DNA from: Anaerolineae bacterium
Lineage (GTDB): Bacteria > Chloroflexota > Anaerolineae > Aggregatilineales > Phototrophicaceae
Direction: 5' to 3'
NCBI GenBank assembly: GCA_022843385.1
Contig: JALHNT010000043.1
Location: 1-63,317 of the forward strand
Length of the DNA: 63,317 nt
How positions within the stretch are numbered: the first letter of the stretch is position 1; every line of letters starts with the position of its first letter. A program made the position numbers and the translations under genes. Below are positions 26,413 to 34,381 of this stretch, in pieces. The notes beneath the pieces are model-generated. The model was given only the letters and a program-made list of their open reading frames with translations, searched no databases and was not told the DNA's origin.

Positions 26413-27465
26413 TTATCGAAGCTGCGAGACCATATCTACGATTGCTGCGACTGCCGCCTCAGGTTGGTCAATTTCCATGTTATGACCGCTATTGTCGGCA
26501 ATCATTTGTTGACTATTGGAGGACAACAGGAGGAGTTCAGCCTGCATAGTCTGCCAGTCTTTCTGCTGGTTTAAGGCAGCCGTCAGAACGATCAATGGCA
26601 AATCGCCGAAACTGGTCACTGCATCCGCCTGCGCCAAACTCACTTGTACATTCGAGAATTCGTCCACCCACTCCTGGGTTGTTCGCGGTGTCACTGCGAA
26701 AGCGGCATAAGCCGGTTGTGTTTCGGCTGGCAGATTTTGAATGAGTCCTAATGGCGCGGCCAACAAACGCACCAATCCGATACGCCCCAAGAAGAAGGGG
26801 AGCGAGAAGGCACTGGGTTGGTAGGCAGTCTGAGGTGCTATTTCCATCTGCGGTTGTGTCGTCTGTCCAGGATTCATTGATTCAATCAGTACCACGCCGA
26901 CGACTTCCGTCGGATAATCGTGGACAAAAATACGCACGGTTAAGCCACCTAGCGAGTGTCCGACCATCACATAAGGTCCTGCAATATTGGCTCGTTCAAG
27001 CAAGGTGTGTAGTTCATAAGCGAATTGCCCGGCAGTACGTGGCAGGGGACTAGCCTCGCTATATCCCATACCGGCTCGATCATAGGTGCAAACTCGCGTG
27101 GTCTTTGCTACCTCTTCCTGAACCGAATTCCACGTGAGAGACCATCCGCCCAATCCCGCATCGATGACGACGGTGGGACTGCCAGTACCCGTGCAATTGA
27201 TGTGCAGGCGATAGCCTCCCACGTCAACCATTTGACCAAGTGGCGGATAGGCTTGTATGTCAGCCGCTTCTGCCACCGACTCGTAAATCGTTCCTGCCAG
27301 GATCAAGCCGACTACAAAAACAACAACTCGGAACAACCAGCGGAAACGGCGGTGTTTACTGAGTGACGATTGAGCCACCTCCGCAGCAGTCTCTTCACCA
27401 CTGTGACGAACTTCACTGCCCTGCTTAGAATTAACTTTTGAAGAAGAACTTGAAGAGAGTGACAT
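26413..27465 (-). CDS. Membrane-anchored alpha/beta hydrolase
   Basis: About 350 residues. A Ser-rich N-terminus and one hydrophobic helix (about 43-62) suggest membrane anchoring with the catalytic domain outside. The fold motifs are DAGLGGWSLTW (oxyanion loop), nucleophile elbow VMVGHSLGGLTVR and final His in DNSGHNMEIDQPEAV. It is related to short esterase/lipase proteins. AGGAGG lies six bases before the ATG at 27465. The upstream region carries the second ATACCC-N6-GGGTAT palindrome. Confidence 0.88.
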   Translation of the reverse strand: MSLSSSSSSKVNSKQGSEVRHSGEETAAEVAQSSLSKHRRFRWLFRVVVFVVGLILAGTIYESVAEAADIQAYPPLGQMVDVGGYRLHINCTGTGSPTVVIDAGLGGWSLTWNSVQEEVAKTTRVCTYDRAGMGYSEASPLPRTAGQFAYELHTLLERANIAGPYVMVGHSLGGLTVRIFVHDYPTEVVGVVLIESMNPGQTTQPQMEIAPQTAYQPSAFSLPFFLGRIGLVRLLAAPLGLIQNLPAETQPAYAAFAVTPRTTQEWVDEFSNVQVSLAQADAVTSFGDLPLIVLTAALNQQKDWQTMQAELLLLSSNSQQMIADNSGHNMEIDQPEAAVAAIVDMVSQLR

Positions 27466-27527
27466 GACAGAACCTCCTGAGATTGAGAACAAAACGAATT
27501 GGACAATCTCATTTCAGGGTATCTGCT

Positions 27528-27561
27528 GTCGTAGGGTAGTGTCATACCCCATATAGGGTAT
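27528..27561 (-). promoter_or_regulatory. Palindromic operator candidate, site 2
   Basis: ATACCC-catata-GGGTAT at 27544-27561 is a perfect palindrome with the same spacing as site 1, and is preceded by GTCGTAGGGTAG at 27528-27539 and AGTGTC. It lies about 80 bases upstream of the alpha/beta hydrolase start and abuts the stop codon of the MalT-like regulator gene. Confidence 0.65.
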
Positions 27562-30243
27562 TTAAAGCAAACGATATTCTTCAGCGTGTTTAATGGCTTC
27601 CCACCGGCTGTGAACGCCAAGCTTGCTGTAAATGTTCTTGATATGCGTGCGCGCCGTGTCCACAGCGATGTACAGACGCTCTGCGATTTCATTGCTTTCC
27701 AGACCGTCTGCCAACAATCGCAGCACCTCCAATTCGCGCGTACTGAGCGCATCGGCTAAATGCCCTTCGGTACGGCGTTTAGGTGTCGGCGATGGTGCAT
27801 TCTTTCCCATTACTGTGAGTAACCGGGCGGTATATTCGGTTGAGATAGGCAACGGAAGCTGTCCTTTGCGCTGCATGTCAAGGACTTTTTCCAGCAGCGC
27901 TGCAATGGAATGTCCTTCATCGGCAAAAACACGCAGCGGTTGTTCCGGTTCAGCCAGTGACAAGGCGCGCGACAGCGATTCCATGGCGTTTTGGATGTCA
28001 TTGGCTGCATAAAATGCGACTGCCTGCAAAATGAGCGCCCGTATCAGGCTGCCATTTCGTTGGCTGTCTTCAGCTCGTTTGACCATACGCTCTAATAGAT
28101 AAAGTGCTTTATCGGTCACGTTCCCTTTAGCAATATACAATCGTGCCAGCATGAGGTAATGAGCTTCGCGGTGATAGCTAAACTCGTCATCGAGTCCCAA
28201 TCGATTCTCCACTGCCCAACTCTCGACAGCTTCAAGATTGCCCTGTTCTAACCAGCGGCGTGCCCGCGAGATCGAAAGCAACGTTGCCCGCCTTTGCACC
28301 TTGCTCATTCGTTCCAGTTGCTCGGCAAGTTGCCAATAGTACTCAGCGCCTTCCCTATCTCCCATAAGAGTTTTGAGGCGCGACAAGGCGATATAAGCTC
28401 GTAGCAGCGCCAGCGGAAAGCTTTCCGGGTTAATCTGCTCGGCGCTTTCCAGCAAATAGCGCTCTGCTACATCAAGATCATTGCGCTCTATGCTGATTTC
28501 TCCCAGGAGTAGCGCAACATAGCCGCTGGTGGGGAAGCGCTGTAAACCAGGTAGGTGGGCACTTTGTTCCAACTGCTGGCAGATGTTTTCAGCAGCGCGT
28601 AGAGAAAGCTGTGCGGTCTGTAATGAAGAAAGATGCCAGAATGCGGATAGCATCGCAAAAGAGCTGCCGATTTCCTGACTCAACTCCATCGCATAAGACA
28701 ACACCTCTACCGCTTCACGAACTTCGCCAATATAGGCACAGGTCACACCAAGATTGATAGCGGCCATACAGCGCCAGCTGACCGCTTCTTCCGGTAGTAA
28801 TTCCAATGCTTTTCTGGATAAGGTGAGCGTTTCGGGGAACTGCTGATGTAAACCGGTCAGTGTGCCATGAACAGCAGCCAGCATGCCTGCAATGAGCGGG
28901 TCATAACTGCTGACGGCATCCTTCAATGCACTTTCAGCATCCCGGATGCGCTCTTCGGCTGCGCTCATCTGATTTATCAGATGTAACACCCAGGCATGAT
29001 AGAGGTATAAACGTGGATATATCTGCATAATGCTGTCAGGTAAAGTCGTCAACCAGCCGAGGAGCGTATTATGTTCGGCACGCCGCCAGATGAGCAGTTC
29101 AGCAATGCCCTGTACTAGTTCTGCTGCCCTCCCATAGTCTTGAGCTGCGAGCGCATGATTGATCGCTTCTGAAAGGAGTCCATTCTGTTCAAACCAGTGC
29201 GAAGCCTGTTGATGAAGTCCTTTCACACGATCTGGATACTTCAGTTTCAAACGATGAAGTAGAAAGTCAGCAAACAGGCGATGATAGCGATACCATTGGC
29301 GTTTATCATCGAGGGCGACCACGAAAAAGTGATTGCGCTCTAGATACTCCAGTACATTACGGCTTTCCACAGCACCACTAACCATATCGCAGAGTTCTGC
29401 ATTAAGCCGTTCTAGAATACTCGTTTGCAGTAAAAACTGCTGTATCGTTTCAGGCTGTCGTTCAAGGATTTCATCCCCCAGATAATCCAACACATAGTGA
29501 TGATCGCCTGAGAACGAAGCAATAAACTCAGCCGGGTCACGCTTTCCCTGCAATGCTAATCCTGCCAGTTGCAAACCAGCAATCCAGCCTTCGACACGGG
29601 TATCGAGTGCTCGAACATCTTCAGTAGTGAGTACCAATCCCATGACATCTGCAAAAAAACTGGCGATCTGCTCCGGCGAGAAGCGCAAATCGACGCTACG
29701 TATTTCAAGCAGTTGGTTGCGAACCCGCATTCGTGCCAGTGGCAAGGGAGGATCTGTTCGGGTAGTCATGACTAGATGTATCTGGGAAGGCATATGCTCA
29801 ACCAGAAAGTTTAACCCGTCATGGATCACTGACGAATCGATGAGGTGATAATCATCCAGCACTATAGCAAGCAAATCAGGAAGCGCTGAAAGCTCATTAA
29901 TGAGTGTAGACAAGATCATTTCAATCGGCAGCGGTTGCGGTTCGTGCAGGAGCGTAAGCGTTGCCTCTCCAATTCCAGGAAATGCGGTTTGGATTGCGGC
30001 GATTACATAATCCCAAAACCGTACCGGATCATTATCCCCTGCGTCTATCGAGAACCATGCCACCCGCCATAGACTTTGTGTGATCCACTCGCTTACCAGT
30101 GATGTTTTTCCATATCCTGCCGATGCGACAATCAAAGCCAGTTTATATTCTCGGAGTTTATCCAGCTTTTGAATTAACTCTGTGCGATGCACATGTGATG
30201 GGCGGATCGGTGGAATGTTGAGTTTTGTATTGAGCAACAACAT
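27562..30243 (-). CDS. MalT-like LuxR-family STAND regulator, copy 2
   Basis: About 893 residues: lead segment NTKLNIPPIRPSHVHRTELI, P-loop VASAGYGKTSLVSEW at about 40, Walker B LAIVLDDYHLID, helical repeats from about 330 to 800, and the GerE HTH STRELEVLRLLADGLESNEI followed by TARTHIKNIYSKL. It shares its layout with copy 1 but is clearly divergent. The start at 30243 is preferred to one eight codons upstream because GAGG precedes it. The gene runs toward the alpha/beta hydrolase and the operator sites and may control them. Confidence 0.93.
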   Translation of the reverse strand: MLLLNTKLNIPPIRPSHVHRTELIQKLDKLREYKLALIVASAGYGKTSLVSEWITQSLWRVAWFSIDAGDNDPVRFWDYVIAAIQTAFPGIGEATLTLLHEPQPLPIEMILSTLINELSALPDLLAIVLDDYHLIDSSVIHDGLNFLVEHMPSQIHLVMTTRTDPPLPLARMRVRNQLLEIRSVDLRFSPEQIASFFADVMGLVLTTEDVRALDTRVEGWIAGLQLAGLALQGKRDPAEFIASFSGDHHYVLDYLGDEILERQPETIQQFLLQTSILERLNAELCDMVSGAVESRNVLEYLERNHFFVVALDDKRQWYRYHRLFADFLLHRLKLKYPDRVKGLHQQASHWFEQNGLLSEAINHALAAQDYGRAAELVQGIAELLIWRRAEHNTLLGWLTTLPDSIMQIYPRLYLYHAWVLHLINQMSAAEERIRDAESALKDAVSSYDPLIAGMLAAVHGTLTGLHQQFPETLTLSRKALELLPEEAVSWRCMAAINLGVTCAYIGEVREAVEVLSYAMELSQEIGSSFAMLSAFWHLSSLQTAQLSLRAAENICQQLEQSAHLPGLQRFPTSGYVALLLGEISIERNDLDVAERYLLESAEQINPESFPLALLRAYIALSRLKTLMGDREGAEYYWQLAEQLERMSKVQRRATLLSISRARRWLEQGNLEAVESWAVENRLGLDDEFSYHREAHYLMLARLYIAKGNVTDKALYLLERMVKRAEDSQRNGSLIRALILQAVAFYAANDIQNAMESLSRALSLAEPEQPLRVFADEGHSIAALLEKVLDMQRKGQLPLPISTEYTARLLTVMGKNAPSPTPKRRTEGHLADALSTRELEVLRLLADGLESNEIAERLYIAVDTARTHIKNIYSKLGVHSRWEAIKHAEEYRLL

Positions 30244-30630
30244 TGCACTGCCCTCGACCTTCCTCATAAATCGAATTAGTTGACTATGATGGTAGCATAG
30301 TGCTTATGGAATTGCGCACCGCTATCGCCTGACATATGTTCGCCAGAACTGGGCGAGAAATCGCAAACAACCAAGTGGTAGTGGTTCTCGCGGAACAGCA
30401 CACTAAGGATCTTCCCGGTGCATATGGCTGGAGCGCTGAGTCTAGATCGTATAGCAAGCCATACACCTAAGACTTATCAAGATGAACCTGATGGATATGA
30501 AAGTGACGCGATATGAAATCGCTCAATCAAAAGGATCAGAACGATCGCAAGAATTGGTGGTGTGTTGCCTGTAATTTGCCTTTTTCGTTGAATGAACAGA
30601 GACTTTGCAAAGAGTGTGTTATAAGCAGCG
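30244..30630. other. Gene-free gap upstream of the MalT-like gene
   Basis: I see no coding sequence here; the short open frames have no family pattern and no ribosome site. It must contain the promoter of the minus-strand regulator. The IS1-like element begins at the right edge. Confidence 0.5.
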
Positions 30631-31827
30631 CGGTAGTGAGGTGAGATGATCTCGTAGCGGGCAAACATGAGGAGGTGGGGTAGGATGGGGAGTATGAACA
30701 CAACCCAAACGACCCCAACACGACCTCAATTGGAAACCTTAGCCTGTGTGAACGAGCGATGCGAATCCTACGGACAAGCGGGACGCAATAACCTGACAGT
30801 CCGCAAACGTTACGGGAAAGACCAGATACGATATTTGCGTTGTCGCTGCTGTGGAGCCGAGTTCAGCGAGCGTAAGAACACGGCGTTATGGAATACGAAA
30901 GTGAGTGAAGAAAAGGCGGTGAGTGTGGCCGAGCACCTGGCAGAGGGCTGCTCTCTGAAAGCGACGGCTCGCCTGGCGAAGGTTCATCCGAGCGTAGTGA
31001 CGCGCTTGAATCGGAAAGTCGGTATCCATGCCGAAGCGTTTCATGATGAACGGGTGCACGATGTGGAGGTCGTGGCTTTGCAGGCGGACGAACGACATGG
31101 TTATGCCCAGGACAAAAGCCAACCGCAGTGGGAGGCGGAGGTCATTGACCCGGTGAGCAAGTTCGTCGTGTCGCATGGGCAAGGTCAGCGCGCTGAGGCG
31201 CTGATCCGCTGCTTGCTGGAAGATGCCGCCAGGCGCCTGACCCGACGGCAGGAGTTGGTCTTGTACACCGATGGCGAAGCCAGTTATGCCAGTCTGTTTC
31301 CTGAGATTTTCGGTGTCGCCTATCAGCCCAGTCGAAATGGCGATCGCGGGCGCTTTCCTAAGCTACGCTACCGTATTCCACGGACGCTGGCGCATGTCCA
31401 AATCGTCAAGCAGCGTGAAGGTCAGCGAGTGGTTGCCGTGGAAATTCGCTATGCCCATGGCTCGCGGCGCTGCGTACAACGGATCCTGAAGCAACTGGGC
31501 TACACGACGCCCAACACCTCAGCGATTGAACGACGCAACGGCACCGCTCGCCGCATGAATGCCCATCAAGTCCGTCACTCGTTGGCTTTTTCTCGGCGTG
31601 ACGACACCAAAGTCGCTCTTGGTTGGTGGGGCTTGACTGTCTATAACTGGTCTCGTCCGCACCGTGCCTTGCGCCTGCCTTTGCTCCACCCCCAAGGCAA
31701 AAAAACTTCGCACCGCGCACCCCGGCCATGGCACTCCATCTTACCGACCACCTCTGGTCAGTTCGGCTAATCCTCCTCACTCCGGTCTTCCCCTTGGCAG
31801 GTGCGAGATAATCTCATGTCACCACCG
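30631..31827 (+). mobile_element. IS1-like insertion sequence with imperfect terminal inverted repeats
   Basis: The left end 30631-30654 and the right end 31804-31827 match in inverted orientation at about 20 of 24 positions (CGGT-x-GTGA-x2-TGAGAT-x-ATCTCG). The single transposase gene fills the 1.2-kb element. A direct target duplication is not clear: the flanks read AAGCAGCG on the left and ATAGCAGT on the right. Confidence 0.75.
30685..31770 (+). CDS. IS1-like DDE transposase
   Basis: About 361 residues. The N-terminus has a zinc-finger-like set of cysteines (ACVNERCESYG, then RCRCCGAEFSER) and an HTH region (SLKATARLAKVHPSVVTRLNRK). The DDE residues are likely in LQADERHGY, LYTDGEASY and SAIERRNGTARR, the last with the E-R-x-N pattern of IS1-group enzymes. 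The frame is intact, so it may be active. The ATG at 30685 has GGAGG upstream and is preferred to the ATG at 30667. It is longer than IS1 InsAB and is made from one frame. Confidence 0.82.
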   Translation: MGSMNTTQTTPTRPQLETLACVNERCESYGQAGRNNLTVRKRYGKDQIRYLRCRCCGAEFSERKNTALWNTKVSEEKAVSVAEHLAEGCSLKATARLAKVHPSVVTRLNRKVGIHAEAFHDERVHDVEVVALQADERHGYAQDKSQPQWEAEVIDPVSKFVVSHGQGQRAEALIRCLLEDAARRLTRRQELVLYTDGEASYASLFPEIFGVAYQPSRNGDRGRFPKLRYRIPRTLAHVQIVKQREGQRVVAVEIRYAHGSRRCVQRILKQLGYTTPNTSAIERRNGTARRMNAHQVRHSLAFSRRDDTKVALGWWGLTVYNWSRPHRALRLPLLHPQGKKTSHRAPRPWHSILPTTSGQFG

Positions 31828-31935
31828 ATAGCAGTCTTCAGAGAGTTAAACAATATTAATATTGACGACAAACCCTAAGAGGGATACATCGCCGCTGTCA
31901 CAGATGAGCGCTAGGCAGCGCCTCTCATATAGGCA

Positions 31936-32274
31936 TCACGTCCAGAACTTCATCGCAGACCTTATCCAGAAGCGATTTGGTGTGGCGGATGGCCGGGCGC
32001 TCGGATAGCAGCGATGTCCCAGAACGATGTGGGACAGCTCATGCAGGATGATGTGGATCTGATGCATCGGGTGGGTGTTCTGGGCATAGAAGATGTAGTC
32101 AACCGCCGAAGCGGGAATCCACAATCCCGTCAAACCCAGATGAAAGGGATACCCAACACAGATAATCTGGCGCTGGCGTTGAGCCTGTACCCGCTGCAAC
32201 AGGCTCTTCAATTCGAACTGCTGAAAGTCATAGTCCAGGCTCTCAATCGCCTGGCGAACGCGGTCGAACTCCAT
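31936..32274 (-). pseudogene. ImmA/IrrE-type metallopeptidase, frameshifted C-terminus
   Basis: The 112-codon frame has HIILHELSHIVLGH, the HExxH-type zinc site of ImmA/IrrE peptidases, after a short helical N-terminus. After LGH the frame reads a Pro/Ser/Arg-rich tail, while an alternative frame over the same DNA gives SLLSERPAIRHTKSLLDKVCDEV, which looks like real protein. A one-base frameshift near 32000 is likely. Family members usually extend further and sit with an XRE repressor; none is adjacent here. Confidence 0.55.
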
Positions 32275-32333
32275 TCAGTTGCTCCTCAATGGCTAACACA
32301 GAGACTCACCAACACAAACGACAACAGACGTAA

Positions 32334-32705
32334 TCTGAGGCAGAATGGCAGGACAAACGACACCGGCTGCGGGCAAGTCTGGACTTGCTCGACCAGAAAT
32401 GTGAGAGCTACATCGATGATCTGGATGCAGCGCTCACCATCATTACAAAAGTCGGTATACTGTATGGTAAGTTGGAACGCAGCGACCAAAAAGACTTGCT
32501 GCGTCAGATGATCGAGCGGGTTGTGGTCAACCCGGAGGGAATGATCGTCCGGCTGGAGTTACTGCCCCCATTCTCATACCTGAGACATGTCACGGAGCGG
32601 GTACAGAACGGTAGTGGCAGTGCGGTTGAGGGAAAAACAAAGACCAGCGCGATGGCTGGTCAATGTTCGGACTACGTCCAATCTGGTGACCCCGGTAGGA
32701 TTTGA
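32334..32705 (+). pseudogene. C-terminal fragment of a serine recombinase abutting tRNA-Lys
   Basis: From about 32334 the frame reads EAEWQDKRHRLRASLDLLDQKCESY..., then KVGILYGKLERSDQKDLLRQ and MIERVVVNPEGMIVRLELLPPF. This is the coiled-coil and C-terminal segment of large serine recombinases. The catalytic N-terminus is absent and a TAA lies just upstream. The frame stops at 32705, inside the 3' part of the tRNA-Lys gene. Confidence 0.68.
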
Positions 32706-32758
32706 ACCTACAACCAATTGATTAAGAGTCAACTGCTCTGCCGTTGAGCTACGGGGCC
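32684..32758 (-). tRNA. tRNA-Lys (anticodon CTT)
   Basis: On the minus strand the sequence begins GGCCCCGTAGCTCAACGGCA and ends with CGGGGTCA followed by an encoded CCA. The acceptor stem pairs GGCCCCG with CGGGGTC (one G-U). The anticodon loop is CTCTTAA with anticodon CTT, the T arm contains GGTTCAAATCC. All cloverleaf parts are present. Its 3' end faces the island on the left, the usual orientation for an integration target. Confidence 0.95.
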
Positions 32759-32848
32759 CTATAGGGCGATTATAGCGATCCCCCCTGACACGTCAAGAGT
32801 TGAGTTCGCACGACCGAACAGTTTCTAGTGCTTTGCCCTTGAATCCGC

Positions 32849-32854
32849 TATAAT
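32849..32854 (+). promoter_or_regulatory. -10 element upstream of the LysM lipoprotein gene
   Basis: CCGCTATAAT ends 36 bases before the ATG at 32891. No good -35 is visible. Confidence 0.55.
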
Positions 32855-32890
32855 GTGGGAAAAGTGGGAAAATGAGGGATTCCTTGAGCG

Positions 32891-33853
32891 ATGAGCTACT
32901 GGGGCTGGCGGCGCATCCTCGCTGTCTTTGTGAGCGTCCTAGTGGTGGGTTGTAACCTCACCCAGAATGCTGCCCCTACTACATTCCCCACTCAACTTCC
33001 CCAATCCACCCTTTTATCGTATGCACCGCTACGCGCTACTCCACCGCCCCCCATTTTGTTACCCCTCGCAACCGCCCTCCCCAGTGCCACACCAGTCACT
33101 TACACTGTTCAATCTGGCGATACACTGACCGGTATTGCTTACCGGTTCGGTGTCAGCCTGGACAGCCTGATTGCCGTCAATCCGGATCTTGAACCCCTCA
33201 CTTTGCCCATCGGACAATCGCTCTTCATCCCGAACCCACTTTTCAACCCTGCTGGTCAACCGATTCTGCCCAGCAGCACTCCAACGGCATTGTCTTTACC
33301 CACCCCCACCTGTTACCCTAGCCGTACCAGCAGCATTATCTGTCTGGGACTGGTCATCAACAGCACCATGGGGCCAATTGAACGAGTGACACTGCGAGTA
33401 CGGCTGGTGCGTCAAGATGGTTCGACTCTGGCTGAAAGCCTTACCGGACTGGAACAGGCAGTGCTGCCGGTGGACATGAGCGCGCCCTACCGGGTTGTGT
33501 TCGCAGCGGAGTGGCGAGAGTATGCCACGGTGGTAGTGGAACTAGTCAGCGCGGATGCTGCCACTCGGGCAGAGCATCTGGTGCCGGTACAGATCGCCGC
33601 CCCCCTGCTGACACGGTTAAACGGACTGTATCGCTACAGCGCGACTGTGCGTAACATCTTCGATGAGCCGGTATACGCCCGGCGGGCGGTGCTGATGCTC
33701 TATGATCCTAAGGGAAAACTGGTCGGTTATCGGGTGCTGGCGATGGAACGCGAACTACTGCCCGGTGACGAGCTGGCGATCGCCATCACCTTGATGCCAG
33801 TAGTTGATACACCCGTTACACCGCTGCTGCTGGTCGAGGCCGCAGAACGTTAG
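32891..33853 (+). CDS. LysM-domain lipoprotein
   Basis: The 320-residue protein has a signal peptide with a lipobox ending VVGC at about residue 21, a Pro/Thr/Ser-rich linker, and one LysM at about 73-116 (YTVQSGDTLTGIAYRFGVSL to IGQSLFIP). The rest (about 135-320) is a beta-rich domain with FxIG/Ig-like features (VTLRVRLVRQDGSTLAES). Role: an anchored cell-surface protein that binds glycan. It is the first core gene right of the tRNA; its stop overlaps that of the convergent UBP gene. Confidence 0.88.
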   Translation: MSYWGWRRILAVFVSVLVVGCNLTQNAAPTTFPTQLPQSTLLSYAPLRATPPPPILLPLATALPSATPVTYTVQSGDTLTGIAYRFGVSLDSLIAVNPDLEPLTLPIGQSLFIPNPLFNPAGQPILPSSTPTALSLPTPTCYPSRTSSIICLGLVINSTMGPIERVTLRVRLVRQDGSTLAESLTGLEQAVLPVDMSAPYRVVFAAEWREYATVVVELVSADAATRAEHLVPVQIAAPLLTRLNGLYRYSATVRNIFDEPVYARRAVLMLYDPKGKLVGYRVLAMERELLPGDELAIAITLMPVVDTPVTPLLLVEAAER

Positions 33854-34119
33854 TTTACCTCCATGAACAACTGATCGGGATAGCACCAGAGCCAGTTTTC
33901 GCCCGGCTCAAACGACTGGACAATCGGGTGGCCGGTGGCATGATAATGCTGGGTAGCGTGTTTGTTGGGCGAACTATCACAGCAGCCGACATGACCACAA
34001 ATCAGGCACAAGCGCAGATGCACCCAACGTCCACCGATTTTGAGGCAGTCTTCACAGCCCTCGGCGCTGGGAGTGACATCCTGAATCTGGTCGAGGTGGC
34101 TGCACGAAGCAGTTGACAT
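33850..34119 (-). CDS. UBP-type zinc-finger protein
   Basis: About 89 residues: CSHLDQIQDVTPSAEGCEDC, then WVHLRLCLICGHVGCCDSSPNKHATQHYHATGHP. The Cys/His pattern is that of the bacterial zf-UBP family, where the domain stands alone. AAAGGT lies upstream of the ATG at 34119; the longer frame has no ribosome site. The function in bacteria is unknown. Confidence 0.88.
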   Translation of the reverse strand: MSTASCSHLDQIQDVTPSAEGCEDCLKIGGRWVHLRLCLICGHVGCCDSSPNKHATQHYHATGHPIVQSFEPGENWLWCYPDQLFMEVN

Positions 34120-34340
34120 GCGTTGACCTTTCCACTGATACGATGCCGGCTGATGATACCGCTTTTTGCCCGCTTCTGAATGGAAGATTTCCAGTGTTGG
34201 CAAAATCAGGTTTCCCTGGTGGCGGGTCGAGCAGTCGATTACTGAACATCATGCTGGTGTTCCGCTAGTGACAAGAATACACTCTGGATTGGGTGTTTCT
34301 AACCCTACTCGTTTACCGGTTGACGTGGTAGAGTTGTCTT

Positions 34341-34381
34341 ATATCCCAAATTTATCCCTCGAGAATTTGGGATATGTTTTT
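34341..34381 (+). promoter_or_regulatory. 12-bp perfect hairpin plus T-tract abutting the kinase start codon
   Basis: ATATCCCAAATT (34341-34352) and AATTTGGGATAT (34364-34375) form a perfect 12-bp stem with an 11-base loop, followed by GTTTTT and then ATG at 34382. It has the form of an intrinsic terminator, yet the start codon follows directly. The only purine-rich stretch that could serve as a ribosome site (TTGGGAT) lies inside the stem. Confidence 0.7.

Noticed and set aside
30623..31835. Target-site duplication of the IS1-like element
   Set aside because: The flanks AAGCAGCG and ATAGCAGT share only AGCAG out of phase; no exact duplication can be set.
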